From the NCBI GenBank assembly GCA_016929695.1, contig JAFGII010000051.1, positions 113,321 to 177,320 of the forward strand: 64,000 nucleotides of DNA, read 5' to 3'. Positions 25,176-34,100 of the stretch are shown here, in pieces. This DNA comes from Ignavibacteria bacterium (GTDB lineage Bacteria; Bacteroidota; Ignavibacteria; Tepidaquicellales; Tepidaquicellaceae). Below the pieces are notes generated by a model, which made no database searches, had not been told where the DNA came from, and saw nothing but the letters and a program-made list of their open reading frames with translations. The number at the start of each line of letters is the position of its first letter. The first letter of the stretch is position 1. The translations under genes and the position numbers were made by a program.

Positions 25176-26477
25176 TCAATTTTTCCCTTTATCTTTTTTA
25201 CTGCCGTCATCTTTACCTTTATTGTCTCCGTCTTTTTTATTGTCTTTTGATTTATCATCTTTGCCGGTGTTCTTATCTTTATCTTTTCCCTGCTGCTTAT
25301 CTTCTTTCTTCATTTCATTCTGTTCCTGCTTCATTTCCTTTTCTTCCTTTTTCATCTCTTTCTGTTCCTGCTTCTGTTCCTGCTTCATTTCCTTTTCTTC
25401 TTTCTTCTGCACCTTATCTTCTTCTTTGAGTTCTCCCTTATCCTCCTTCGTTATTTTCTTTGCATCTTTATAGGATACGAGTTTTTCCGGTTTGGAAACA
25501 GGTACGTTTTTCTTTTCTTTCGATTTCTTTATTTCGGGAGTATATACATTAATTCCGTCTTTCGATATACCGCTTTCTTCTTTAGTTTTGACTTTCTTGA
25601 TTTTTACCTGCTCAATTTTCTTTCCGGTCTTTTTTTCTATGTCGGAAACGTCAGGACCTTTGTTTATTACGGTTTTTTCTTTTATCATTACTCCGTCAGT
25701 CTTCGTCATTTCTTTTATCATAATTTTATTCTTATTCTCGACATACTGATACCTGTACTTATATACGGAGGGTTCCGTCATACTCTTTTTTTCCACGATT
25801 GTATAACGGTTTTCGTTTATCTGTTCTTTAACATTAACTGCCTCATTTTCGATATAAGTACCCGGCGGTATTGGTGCCCACGCTACGTAATCTTCGTTCT
25901 GCCGCCAGTCAACCCAGGCGGGGGAATAAGTTTTTCCCGGAAGCCATACCCAGCCGAGTTCTTCATCCTGTGACCATCTGCCGTAGTGACAGGTGAGGTC
26001 TTCCTGCGGAGTATTCGCTTTAAAATACCAGCCTTCGTCTGTATATACCCATTGTCCGTTTAAATATGGAGTATATTCCTTAACACTGCTTTCTTCAATC
26101 ATCGTTTCCGCAAGTTCGTTAGCGGGACGCCACACGAAAAGATTGAATAATTCTTCACCAGTCTGTGCATAAACAGTTTTAACTCCGAGTATATCCGAAA
26201 GGAATCCGGAAGTTGATTCACCTTCAAGTGATGTTTCTTCAGGCTTTATTTCAATTCCTATATCCTTTGCACTGACTTCAATCCATTCGCCGTGTGGCGA
26301 CAGTTCTTTGTAAAAATAATCGTAGTCAACCGTAAGAAAATCGTCGTTCGATTCAGTGAACTCGGATACTTCTTCGGTAGTAACATCGCTTTTAATTTCT
26401 TCTGTATCCTTTGAACAGGAAAAGAATAAAAAGACTACAAGCAAACATACTAAAAAAATATTTAATTTGGTTCTCAT
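25176..26477 (-). CDS. Lipoprotein with DUF6600-like domain and highly charged tail
   Basis: A 433-residue protein with a lipoprotein signal (MRTKLNIFLVCLLVVFLFFS then Cys21). Residues about 45-205 carry the aromatic motifs of the DUF6600 type: YDYFYKELSPHGEWIEV, LNGQWVYTDEGWYF, HYGRWSQDEELGWVWLPG, YSPAWVDWRQNEDYVAWAP and IPPGTY. A Lys/Thr-rich linker follows. The last 95 residues or so are almost only K, E, Q, D, N and G, with repeats such as KEMKQEQ and KKEEKEMK; they are probably helical and then disordered. Function unknown. A ribosome-binding TAGGAG is 8 nt upstream of the ATG. The tail codons are low-complexity and may vary in length. Confidence 0.7.
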   Translation of the reverse strand: MRTKLNIFLVCLLVVFLFFSCSKDTEEIKSDVTTEEVSEFTESNDDFLTVDYDYFYKELSPHGEWIEVSAKDIGIEIKPEETSLEGESTSGFLSDILGVKTVYAQTGEELFNLFVWRPANELAETMIEESSVKEYTPYLNGQWVYTDEGWYFKANTPQEDLTCHYGRWSQDEELGWVWLPGKTYSPAWVDWRQNEDYVAWAPIPPGTYIENEAVNVKEQINENRYTIVEKKSMTEPSVYKYRYQYVENKNKIMIKEMTKTDGVMIKEKTVINKGPDVSDIEKKTGKKIEQVKIKKVKTKEESGISKDGINVYTPEIKKSKEKKNVPVSKPEKLVSYKDAKKITKEDKGELKEEDKVQKKEEKEMKQEQKQEQKEMKKEEKEMKQEQNEMKKEDKQQGKDKDKNTGKDDKSKDNKKDGDNKGKDDGSKKDKGKN

Positions 26478-26662
26478 TTTATCGCTCCTATTAATTTTTT
26501 ATTAAAATATCTTTGGAAGTAAAAATTATTGTTTATTTTTTTAAACCGACTATGATAATATTTTATCCAAGCATACATTTTTCCCTGTATATTTTTTAAA
26601 ATCCTGAAGTAAAACAGTATCAAACCTATCAAAAAATTTTAATGCAATAATCCGATAAAACA

Positions 26663-27364
26663 TCAGAACTCTCTCATCGCACATTTTTTCTTCAATTGGG
26701 AAAGATGCCAGGTAATATTAATTTCCTTAGGGCAGACCTCAACACAGTTGAAAATCGTATGACACCGCCATATTCCGTCAGGGCTGTCAATTATATTAAG
26801 TCTTTCACCATCATCTTCGTCACGGCTGTCAAAAATAAATCTGTAAGCTTTAAGCATTGCCGCAGGAGCCAGATATTGTTCATTACTCCAGAGTGACGGG
26901 CAGGAAGCGGAACAGGCACCGCATAATATACAATTAACCGCTTCATCAATTAAAGCCCTGTCTTCCTGACTCTGATACCTTTCTTTTGAAGGCGGTTGCG
27001 TCTTAGTAATTAAATATGGTTTTATAATATCATATTTTGCAAAAAAACTATCCATATCAACTATCAGGTCTTTAATAATTGGTAATGCCGGAAGCGGTTC
27101 AATAGTAATATATTTTTTATTGAAGTCCTGAACCAGCACTTGACATGCAAGCATATTTTTGCCGTTAATTTTCATTGCGTCTGACCCGCAAATGCCGTGC
27201 GAGCAGGAACGTCTGTAGGAAAGACTTCCGTCTATATCCCATTTTACTTTATCGAGACAATCCAAAATCCTGAAGGTCGGCTCAACATCAATGGTGTACT
27301 CTTTTCTGTAAGGTTTTTCGTCCTTTTCAGGGTCAAATCGAAGAATTGATAATGTGACTTCCAT
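26663..27364 (-). CDS. sdhB: Succinate dehydrogenase / fumarate reductase iron-sulfur subunit
   Basis: A 233-residue three-cluster electron-transfer subunit. The [2Fe-2S] ligands are in SCSHGICGSDAMKINGKNML followed by ACQ (third ligand Asp, as in E. coli SdhB). The [4Fe-4S] motif is CILCGACSASCP, and the [3Fe-4S] ligands are in CHTIFNCVEVCPKEINI. It couples flavin in SdhA to quinone. The ATG shares one base with the sdhA stop. No membrane anchor gene (sdhC/sdhD) lies on either side. Confidence 0.93.
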   Translation of the reverse strand: MEVTLSILRFDPEKDEKPYRKEYTIDVEPTFRILDCLDKVKWDIDGSLSYRRSCSHGICGSDAMKINGKNMLACQVLVQDFNKKYITIEPLPALPIIKDLIVDMDSFFAKYDIIKPYLITKTQPPSKERYQSQEDRALIDEAVNCILCGACSASCPSLWSNEQYLAPAAMLKAYRFIFDSRDEDDGERLNIIDSPDGIWRCHTIFNCVEVCPKEINITWHLSQLKKKCAMREF

Positions 27365-29109
27365 TAGTATTTTCTCTCCTGTGGTTGATGATTTAAAATT
27401 GTTACAGGTTTATATTTTAGTTCAATTCCTTTTTCCGTTTTAAAGGCAAAAGTATGTTGCAGCCATTTCTTGTCATCACGTTTCGGATGGTCTGTTCGCC
27501 AGTGTGCACCGCGACACTCCGTCCTTTCAAGGGCTCCTGTTACAATTGCATCGGAAAATTCCAGCAGGTTTCTTAATTCAAGAATTTCCATTAATTCGGT
27601 ATTGAAAATTTTGCCTTTGTGTGATAAATGAATATTTTTATAACGCTCTTCAAGTTCGTGAACTATATCGAGCATTTCTTTTAAACCACTTTCGTTTCTG
27701 AATACACCACATTTTAAAGTCATTTGTTCTTTTAGTCTTACTCTGATTTTATCTGCATTTTCACCCGAAGTAGTTGCATATAGATGACCGAATACTTCTC
27801 TGTCTTTTTCTTCCGGATTTTTTGGCAGTGGTAATAATTCGGCATCTTCCAAATATTTCAAAATTGCTTTTCCCGCTCTCCTGCCGTGAACCACCGCATC
27901 GAGCAAAGAATTTGTTCCGAGCCTGTTTGCACCATGTACCGAAATACAGGAACACTCCCCTGCCGCATAAAAACCCTGAACTATCGTTCCTTTTTCATCA
28001 GAAAGAGCATTTCCGTTTATGTTAGTTGGAATCCCGCCCATAGAATAATGAGCAGTAGGTAAAATCGGAATTGGCTGAGTAACTGCATCAATTCCTGCAT
28101 AAGTTTTTGCGAAACCTGTTATCTCAGGAAGTCTTTCTTTAAGGTTTTCTGCACCTATATGTGTAAGGTCAAGATGAACATAATCCTTTCCGTCTATACC
28201 GCGTCCTTCATTAATTTCCGTCTGGATACTTCGAGTTACCATATCACGGGGTGCAAGCTCCATTACGGTTGGAGCATAATTTTTCATAAAGCGTTCACCG
28301 TCTTTATTTTTTAAATATCCGCCCTCACCACGTGCACCTTCAGTTACGAGAATACCAAGCGGATATAATCCTGTCGGATGAAATTGAACGAATTCCATAT
28401 CTTCAAGCGGAATACCTGCACGAAATGCAATAGCAACACCGTCGCCGGAATTTGCATAGGCATTGGATGTAACTCTGAAGGCACGACCGTATCCGCCCGT
28501 TCCAAACATTACAGCCTTGGAATGAAAAGTATGAATCTCTCCGTAACGAAGATCCAGTGCCGTTAATCCTTTACATATCCCCTCATCCATAATTAATGAC
28601 AGAACAAAATATTCTGAATAGAAATGAACATTTCGTTTAACACATTGTTCATACAAAGTATGTAAAATTACATGACCTGTGCGGTCGGCAGAATAGCAGG
28701 CTCTCAGAACAGGAACTCTTTTAGTATTACCGTTCTCGTCCTTAATTTCTTTTGTATGTCCGCCGAATTTACGCTGGGCAATTTTCCCTTCTTTAGTTCT
28801 GCTGAAAGGTACTCCCAGATGTTCGAGCTCGTAAATTGCATCCGGAGCTTCATTGCACATCTGGTATATAGCATCCTGATCTCCGAGATAATCACTGCCT
28901 TTTACGGTATCGAAAATATGCCAGTCAATTGTATCTTTTTCTTCATTACCGAGAGCCGCAGCAATACCTCCCTGAGCAGCGCCTGAATGTGAACGTGTCG
29001 GGAATAATTTAGAAATAACCGCAACATTATAATCACCGCTGGTCTCGACTGCCGCTCTTAAACCTGCAAGTCCGGCTCCAACAATTACTAAATCGTGTTT
29101 ATGTATCAT
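27364..29109 (-). CDS. sdhA: Succinate dehydrogenase / fumarate reductase flavoprotein subunit
   Basis: A 581-residue flavoprotein. Dinucleotide-binding [13 protein letters not shown] is at 8-20; the covalent-FAD His41 is in [18 protein letters not shown]. Substrate-site motifs are [23 protein letters not shown], and the capping domain; [10 protein letters not shown] and [21 protein letters not shown] bind FAD. The reaction is succinate/fumarate interconversion; direction is not readable. It is transcribed with sdhB. Both the 5' and 3' sides lack the cytochrome b anchor. Confidence 0.95.
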   Translation of the reverse strand: MIHKHDLVIVGAGLAGLRAAVETSGDYNVAVISKLFPTRSHSGAAQGGIAAALGNEEKDTIDWHIFDTVKGSDYLGDQDAIYQMCNEAPDAIYELEHLGVPFSRTKEGKIAQRKFGGHTKEIKDENGNTKRVPVLRACYSADRTGHVILHTLYEQCVKRNVHFYSEYFVLSLIMDEGICKGLTALDLRYGEIHTFHSKAVMFGTGGYGRAFRVTSNAYANSGDGVAIAFRAGIPLEDMEFVQFHPTGLYPLGILVTEGARGEGGYLKNKDGERFMKNYAPTVMELAPRDMVTRSIQTEINEGRGIDGKDYVHLDLTHIGAENLKERLPEITGFAKTYAGIDAVTQPIPILPTAHYSMGGIPTNINGNALSDEKGTIVQGFYAAGECSCISVHGANRLGTNSLLDAVVHGRRAGKAILKYLEDAELLPLPKNPEEKDREVFGHLYATTSGENADKIRVRLKEQMTLKCGVFRNESGLKEMLDIVHELEERYKNIHLSHKGKIFNTELMEILELRNLLEFSDAIVTGALERTECRGAHWRTDHPKRDDKKWLQHTFAFKTEKGIELKYKPVTILNHQPQERKY

Positions 29110-29242
29110 TAATGTTTTATTTATTTTTATTTATTGTCAATTTAATAAGAATATAAATAATATAAAATACTAAGGTATTATAATTAATTAATCCTGTAAT
29201 ATTCATTTTTTCTCAATAATATATTCATAACCCGGCCAATCC

Positions 29243-29320
29243 GGAAGCTCCTCTGGATACTACGCTCCAGCGTGGTATCCAAAATTCTTTGCTATCTTGC
29301 GCAGAATTTGAGAACTAAGG
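29243..29320. repeat. REP-like multi-hairpin element, copy 1
   Basis: GGATACTACGCT and AGCGTGGTATCC (about 29254-29280) form a 12-bp stem with one G-T pair. AAATTCTTTGC and GCGCAGAATTT (about 29281-29311) form a second hairpin. A related element with changed but still paired stems is at 31252-31340. The rest of the 500-bp gap upstream of sdhA is AT-rich without a gene. Confidence 0.8.
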
Positions 29321-29397
29321 GATTAATTAAAATATTACTTTTCAATTTAACTTAATTGGCTAATTTTTAAAATATAATTTTATTATCCTAATTTAAT

Positions 29398-29430
29398 GAT
29401 TGTTTGATTGATTTGATGATTGAATGATTA
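29398..29430. repeat. Degenerate 8-bp repeat tract (GATTGAAT family)
   Basis: GATTGTTT, GATTGATT, a half unit TGAT, GATTGAAT and GATTAATG are readable. They are followed by two copies of ATGCTCGA (about 29430-29457). This is a decayed relative of the tracts after bshA and rlmD. Confidence 0.6.
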
Positions 29431-29527
29431 ATGCTCGATTTAATGTATGATGCTCGACTAAAAGATTGATTTAGAGAACAATTAAGAGAATTATAATAAT
29501 ATACTTAATCAAGAGTGTGAAATAAAA

Positions 29528-29556
29528 ACAAAGCCCGTCTTTTGAACGGACTCTGT
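29528..29556. terminator. Terminator downstream of the LamG T9SS gene
   Basis: ACAAAGCCCGT (29528-29538) pairs with ACGGACTCTGT (29546-29556), allowing two G-T pairs, over a 7-nt loop. On the minus strand a T-rich run follows the stem, 54 bp after the stop at 29610. A T run on the plus side makes it potentially bidirectional. Confidence 0.8.
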
Positions 29557-29609
29557 TTTTACTTTAGTTTTATGTTATTGAGAAAAAATATCTAAAAAAA
29601 ATTCTCTGG

Positions 29610-30965
29610 TTATTTCAATAATATCATCCGACGCATATCGGAAAAATCTCCTGCCGTCAGTTTGTAGAAATAAATCCCGCTCGGGTAATCACTTGCATTC
29701 CAGTCTATCTGATACTGACCTGCTTTGAGATTATCGTTCACCAGTACGGCAACTTCTCTGCCCAGCAAGTCGTAAATTTTCAGTGATACAAAACTGTTTT
29801 CTCCGATTGTGTAATTTATTTTTGTTACAGGATTAAATGGATTCGGAACATTTTGCTGAAGTTCGTTTAATTTCGGCGGATTTTGTGTAATTCCTCTTAA
29901 GCAAGGACCCAGATATGCTCCCAGTTTCAGATGTGCGGGAACCGCTTCAGGAGCAATACAAATTGTATGACCGTTATGGCATACCAGAACTTTCTCGTTG
30001 TTATGTCCGCAGCGTATGTCAACCACGTTAACTCTGACAACATCCTGAACAATACATCTGTGGTCATCCGATACAGTAACCGTATAATCAGTAGAAACCG
30101 ATGGGCTTACTGTAATGGATTGTGTAGATGCGCCTGTTGACCAGTGATAAGAATAAGGTGCTGCTCCTCCCGATGCAATTGCGTTCAATGTCACGCTTTG
30201 ATTTCCGTATCCGTAATAAATTGTAACATCATTTCCCGCAAACACATTCAATAAATTCGTGTTTGGAGTATATCCTCCCTCGCTGTATAACGCCTGTATC
30301 TGCGAAACCGGTAGTGCATAATTATATATCCTTATATCATCCACACATCCTTTAAATCCGTGTAAATTTTCTTCCGGATTATTCCTGCCCACAGTAAAAA
30401 CACTGTTCCGGGGAGTAATATTTCCTTTGGTTACAACACTTCCCATTTCAACTCCGTTAATGAAAAAAATGCAGTTCCCGGGGTATTTGAATGTTGCCAG
30501 CAGATGAAACCAATTGCAGGTATTTAAAGCCGCACCGTTCGTGCTGACGACGTTATATCCTCCCATATTCACTTTTATACGGTATGTATTTTCATTTGAA
30601 TTAAATGAGAATCCGAATTCGCACAAATCATCTTTAATATTCTTCATCATTATGCAGGTATTACCCGCCGGAATATCGGGAAATTTAACCCATGCGGAAA
30701 GAGTCATTTCACTTGTTAAACTAAGCGAACTGCTCGGCGGAACGGCAATATATCCGTACATTCCGTTAAAGTAATACGCCTTATTCTGATTACCAAACCT
30801 GTCCGCTGTAAGCATTACCTCGTGTACCGTACCGTGATTGCCTTTACCGCTTTCATCATTTGCGTTCCCGTTAAAAGGATAATATGCTACAAGTTCCTGA
30901 ACTTGTGCATTAACATTGACGATACAAATTGCCAATACAAAAAGAAGTAAAATTAACTTTTTCAT
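29610..30965 (-). CDS. Secreted LamG-domain protein with T9SS sorting domain
   Basis: A 451-residue secreted protein: signal peptide 1-20; a concanavalin/LamG-type domain about 22-235 (VAYYPFNGNANDESGKGNHG, MTLSAWVKFPD, VDDIRIYNYALPVSQIQALY); a PKD/SprB-like module about 250-315 (ASGGAAPYSYHWSTGAST, TDYTVTVSDDHRC); a short Cys/His segment (CGHNNEKVLVCHNGHTICIA); then a T9SS type A sorting domain (LQQNVPNPFNPVTKINYTIG, ending MRRMILLK). LamG domains usually bind glycans; the ligand is unknown. Monocistronic with its own terminator. Confidence 0.85.
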   Translation of the reverse strand: MKKLILLLFVLAICIVNVNAQVQELVAYYPFNGNANDESGKGNHGTVHEVMLTADRFGNQNKAYYFNGMYGYIAVPPSSSLSLTSEMTLSAWVKFPDIPAGNTCIMMKNIKDDLCEFGFSFNSNENTYRIKVNMGGYNVVSTNGAALNTCNWFHLLATFKYPGNCIFFINGVEMGSVVTKGNITPRNSVFTVGRNNPEENLHGFKGCVDDIRIYNYALPVSQIQALYSEGGYTPNTNLLNVFAGNDVTIYYGYGNQSVTLNAIASGGAAPYSYHWSTGASTQSITVSPSVSTDYTVTVSDDHRCIVQDVVRVNVVDIRCGHNNEKVLVCHNGHTICIAPEAVPAHLKLGAYLGPCLRGITQNPPKLNELQQNVPNPFNPVTKINYTIGENSFVSLKIYDLLGREVAVLVNDNLKAGQYQIDWNASDYPSGIYFYKLTAGDFSDMRRMILLK

Positions 30966-31251
30966 ATTTATTTTTTTAAATTAAAAAATTGATAATTAAT
31001 GACGTATTATTAAGTTAAAACTGTTTTCAAAGAGCACAATTTCTAACTTAATCCCTGAATTGTTCTCTTGACCCTGCTACAAAAACAGGAAATGAAATGT
31101 ATCTAATACCTGCAATTATTGTACCAAATATTTTTCTTATTAATTAGTTGAATTTATGATATTTAACTATAACAAATTCTCAAAATGAGACAACAATGAA
31201 AAAATTTGAGATATATATTTACTATTATTAATTTTAATATTTTATACAATC

Positions 31252-31340
31252 TGAAGCCCCTCTGGTTACTACGCTCCGGCATTGTAACCAAAATTCTTTG
31301 CTCCCGAGAGCACTGAACGCAGAATTTGAAAACTAACGGA
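31252..31340. repeat. REP-like multi-hairpin element, copy 2
   Basis: GGTTAC and GTAACC (about 31264-31290) flank ACGCTCCGGCAT. A second hairpin, AAATTCTTTGC with GCAGAATTT, encloses a small extra stem GCTC-CCGA-GAGC. It matches copy 1 at 29243 in order and much of the sequence. The first stem differs from copy 1 at two paired positions (GGATAC/GTATCC against GGTTAC/GTAACC), so pairing is preserved. The remaining 632-bp gap is AT-rich and holds promoters and a terminator only. Confidence 0.8.
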
Positions 31341-31467
31341 ATAATCCTTGTGTAAATCACATTAAAAAATGAATTGCTTATAATTCGTATTCATCGAAGA
31401 TATTGTAAAAACTTTTTAGTAATGTTTCCCTATTAAGACAAATTAATCATTGATTCTGTCCTATAAT

Positions 31468-31505
31468 ATAAAAAAAAACAGCACAGATATTTAATCCGTG
31501 CTGTT
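31468..31505 (-). terminator. Terminator downstream of the yceI-like gene
   Basis: AACAGCACAGA (31477-31487) and TCCGTGCTGTT (31495-31505) pair with one mismatch-type A-C position over a 7-nt loop. On the minus strand they are followed by eight T. It is about 90 bp after the stop at 31598. Confidence 0.85.
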
Positions 31506-31597
31506 CATTCTTTTAAAAATTAAATCGGCTTTCTTTCTTATTTAATTAATTCCTGCCGTAAATACCAATCAATACATATCCATTATTAAGTTCATCA

Positions 31598-32131
31598 CTA
31601 TTGCTTTGCGAACTGAACTTCTGCATTTATTCTCACTTCATCGCTGACAAGAACACCACCTGTTTCAAGGGCGGCATTCCAGTTTAACTGCCAGTCTTTC
31701 CTGTTAATTTTACCGCTGAGAGAGAATCCGGCTTTTTCGTTACCCCAGGGGTCTCTATTAATTCCACCGAATTTAACATCAAGAGTGATTTCATTACTTA
31801 CACCCTTAATTATTAAGTCGCCTGTCAGTTTATAGTTTTCATCATCAATTTTTTTCAGCGATTTACCCGCAAAAGTGAGTTCCTTGAATTTTTCTATATC
31901 AAAGAAATCGGCACTTTTTAAGTGAGTATCGCGGTCTGTGTTGTTAGTATAAATTGAAGAGGCATCAATATTAACACGGATTGAATCCGCATCAAATTCC
32001 TTGCCTGTAGATGTTAATTCCGCCGTAAAATTTCTGAATTCACCTTTGACGTTTGTTATCATAAGATGTTTCACTTTAAAGACAATTTCACTATGCGCCG
32101 GGTCTAATGCCCATTTTATTTTGTCTGCCAT
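31598..32131 (-). CDS. YceI-family lipid/isoprenoid-binding protein, without signal peptide
   Basis: A 177-residue YceI-fold lipocalin-like barrel: KWALDPAHSEIVFKVKHLMI at the N-terminus, FRNFTAELTSTGKEFDADSI, SADFFDIEKFKELTF and AGFSLSGKINRKDWQLNWN are the family landmarks. YceI proteins bind polyprenyl or amphiphilic ligands; many are periplasmic, but this one starts directly at the fold with no export signal, so it is likely cytoplasmic. AAAGGA lies upstream of the ATG. Monocistronic. Confidence 0.88.
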   Translation of the reverse strand: MADKIKWALDPAHSEIVFKVKHLMITNVKGEFRNFTAELTSTGKEFDADSIRVNIDASSIYTNNTDRDTHLKSADFFDIEKFKELTFAGKSLKKIDDENYKLTGDLIIKGVSNEITLDVKFGGINRDPWGNEKAGFSLSGKINRKDWQLNWNAALETGGVLVSDEVRINAEVQFAKQ

Positions 32132-32342
32132 TATTTTATCCTTTCTGAATTATTTAATTATTGTTCTTATATGTAAACAAAATTTTCCGTAAAAAAATTT
32201 AATTTGTTAAGTCACATTACAGGAAAAAGGATTTAGTAAATACTCCGGCAACAGTACCGCGAATTATTAATCAACATAAATGCTACTGTAATTTTTATTT
32301 AATTGTATTATTCAAATAACTATATTATATAAATTATTCATA

Positions 32343-33410
32343 ATGAAAAATAAAACAGTTTTCTTATTCTTAATATTAATTCTTTTCACGGAAATAGTTA
32401 TCCCACAGGATTCGGGAAAGAATAAAATCAGGCTGATGGCTGACACTGTTGGTTTTGCAAGTAAATCTTCGCAAATGGATGAGTTTATGAAACGGATTCC
32501 CGGAATAAACGATTATTTAATAAAGTCCGGTAACTGGAAAATTTGTATTACTCCTCACGACGATTATACTTACGTCGGCGGTTTATATCCCGCATTGCTT
32601 ACAGGAATCAAATCAAAGACAGTAATTTTTTTCGGAGTTACTCATAAAGCACGTCTTTTTAATCTTGAAAATAAAATTATCTTCGACTCTTTTAAGGAAT
32701 GGGAAATGCCCTACGGCAATGTTAAGATTTCCGGACTCCGTGAGGAAATAACAGCAAAACTTCCGCAGGATTTTTACTTAATTCACGATTCAATACAATC
32801 CCTCGAGCATTCTGTTGAGGCAATAGTACCTTTTCTTCAGTATTATAACAGGAATGTTGAAATAATAAGTATATTAATCCCCTATATGACATTTGACAAA
32901 ATTAATGAAATTTCAGAAGTTCTTGCCGGAGTTGTATTTTCTGCAGCGAATAAAAACGGACTTCAATGGGGTGATGATTATGCGATTATTATTTCCTCCG
33001 ATGCTGTTCATTACGGCGATGAAGAATGGGGAGGAAATAATTATGCTCCGTTCGGTGCAGACAGTACGGGTTACAAAAAAGCAGTTGCATACGAATATGA
33101 AATAATAAACAATTGCCTTACCGGTGAAATTCTCCTCGGGAAAATAAAAAAATTTATAAATTATACAGTTGACGAAAACGACTTCAAAAAATACAAATGG
33201 AACTGGTGCGGAAGATATTCAATTCCATTCGGACTGATGACTTCATATTATTTACAGAATTTATACGACATTAAACTTACAGGCTCACACGTAGGATACG
33301 CCACAAGTATAGACAGACCTCATATACCTGTTGATGATTTAGGGATGGGCACTACCGCACCTGCAAACATCAGTCACTGGGTAGGATACACTGCCGTGGG
33401 ATATAAATAA
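32343..33410 (+). CDS. Exported Memo-family protein (AmmeMemoRadiSam system protein B-like)
   Basis: A 355-residue protein with an apparent signal peptide (MKNKTVFLFLILILFTEIVI, ending near PQDSG). The Memo fold is supported by all four metal-type ligands: His72 in ITPHDDYTYVGG, His101 in FFGVTHKARLF, His223 in ISSDAVHYGDEEWG and Cys289 in WCGRYSIPFGLM, plus EHSVEAIVPFLQ. Memo proteins resemble extradiol dioxygenases and human MEMO1 binds metal; bacterial members are often linked to AMMECR1 and a radical SAM protein, neither of which is here. Export is unusual for the family. Its last 245 bp are repeated at 41151-41395, on the far side of the redox island. Confidence 0.78.
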   Translation: MKNKTVFLFLILILFTEIVIPQDSGKNKIRLMADTVGFASKSSQMDEFMKRIPGINDYLIKSGNWKICITPHDDYTYVGGLYPALLTGIKSKTVIFFGVTHKARLFNLENKIIFDSFKEWEMPYGNVKISGLREEITAKLPQDFYLIHDSIQSLEHSVEAIVPFLQYYNRNVEIISILIPYMTFDKINEISEVLAGVVFSAANKNGLQWGDDYAIIISSDAVHYGDEEWGGNNYAPFGADSTGYKKAVAYEYEIINNCLTGEILLGKIKKFINYTVDENDFKKYKWNWCGRYSIPFGLMTSYYLQNLYDIKLTGSHVGYATSIDRPHIPVDDLGMGTTAPANISHWVGYTAVGYK

Positions 33411-33446
33411 ATTATGTAGAAGTGTAGAAAATAATCTATTTAAAAA

Positions 33447-33500
33447 ATGTTTGTCTTGTTTTTAAAAAGTAAAATCTATATTTTTAAATCAAGATAACAT
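33447..33500. promoter_or_regulatory. Imperfect dyad upstream of merR
   Basis: Left arm ATGTTTGTCTTGTTTTTAAA (from 33447) and right arm TTTTTAAATCAAGATAACAT (33481-33500) are imperfect inverted repeats around a 12-bp centre. It is placed 38 bp before the merR ATG, where an autoregulatory operator is expected. The role is inference. Confidence 0.45.
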
Positions 33501-33537
33501 GGAGAATAAAATCCATTATACATTGACTTGAAAATCT

Positions 33538-33978
33538 ATGGCTGAAGAAATCGATCAAGAAAAACCCCTTTTTACCATCAGCACCATATCTGAAATGTTA
33601 GGTGTCTCTCCTGATACTTTAAGATTATATGAACGAGAATGTTTAATAATCCCTTTCAAGAAGAAAAGCAGCCACAGGCTTTATTCATATGTTGACATTG
33701 ACCGTTTAAAATGTATTCGTAATTTAATAAAAGAAAATAAAATAAATATTGCTGGTATAAATGCAATGTTATCCCTAATCCCTTGTTGGGTTATAATATC
33801 GTGTTCTGAAACTGATAGAGAAAATTGCGATTCGTATAAAGGGAATTTTCGTCCCTGCTGGTCTTACAAACATATAAATAACATCTGTGCTACTTATGAT
33901 TGCAGGGAATGTAAGGTTTATAAAGAATATTTTACTTGTGATACTATTAAAAATAAACTACAAAAAATAATAAAATAA
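33538..33978 (+). CDS. MerR-family regulator with cysteine-rich C-terminus
   Basis: A 146-residue protein. The N-terminal MerR winged helix is clear at about 11-75: LFTISTISEMLGVSPDTLRL, YERECLIIPF, SHRLYSYVDIDRLKCI. MerR proteins bind and twist the spacer of target promoters. The usual long dimerisation helix and effector region is replaced by a short segment with eight cysteines: Cys83, 89, 97, 107, 117, 122, 125 and 134, in PCW, SC, NC, PCW, IC, DCREC and TC contexts. This could hold an iron-sulfur cluster or metal, which would fit control of the iron-sulfur-rich operon 151 bp downstream. The effector is inference; the regulator class is well supported. Confidence 0.8.
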   Translation: MAEEIDQEKPLFTISTISEMLGVSPDTLRLYERECLIIPFKKKSSHRLYSYVDIDRLKCIRNLIKENKINIAGINAMLSLIPCWVIISCSETDRENCDSYKGNFRPCWSYKHINNICATYDCRECKVYKEYFTCDTIKNKLQKIIK

Positions 33979-34100
33979 TTGTTATATTATTATATTAATA
34001 TAAATGTATAGTAAGAAATTCCATTATTATCTAACAACGTTAAGTTATTATCTTAATACTTTTAGAATTATCAGCGATTCCTGCAAACATAACAAAAAAG

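Noticed and set aside
25222..25749. Plus-strand frames rich in Ser, Phe and Leu opposite the DUF6600-like gene
   Set aside because: They are antisense shadows of Lys/Glu-rich codons (AAG/GAA read backwards as CTT/TTC).
31163..31360. A 65-residue minus-strand frame upstream of the LamG gene
   Set aside because: It overlaps the REP-like element and has no ribosome-binding site or recognisable sequence.
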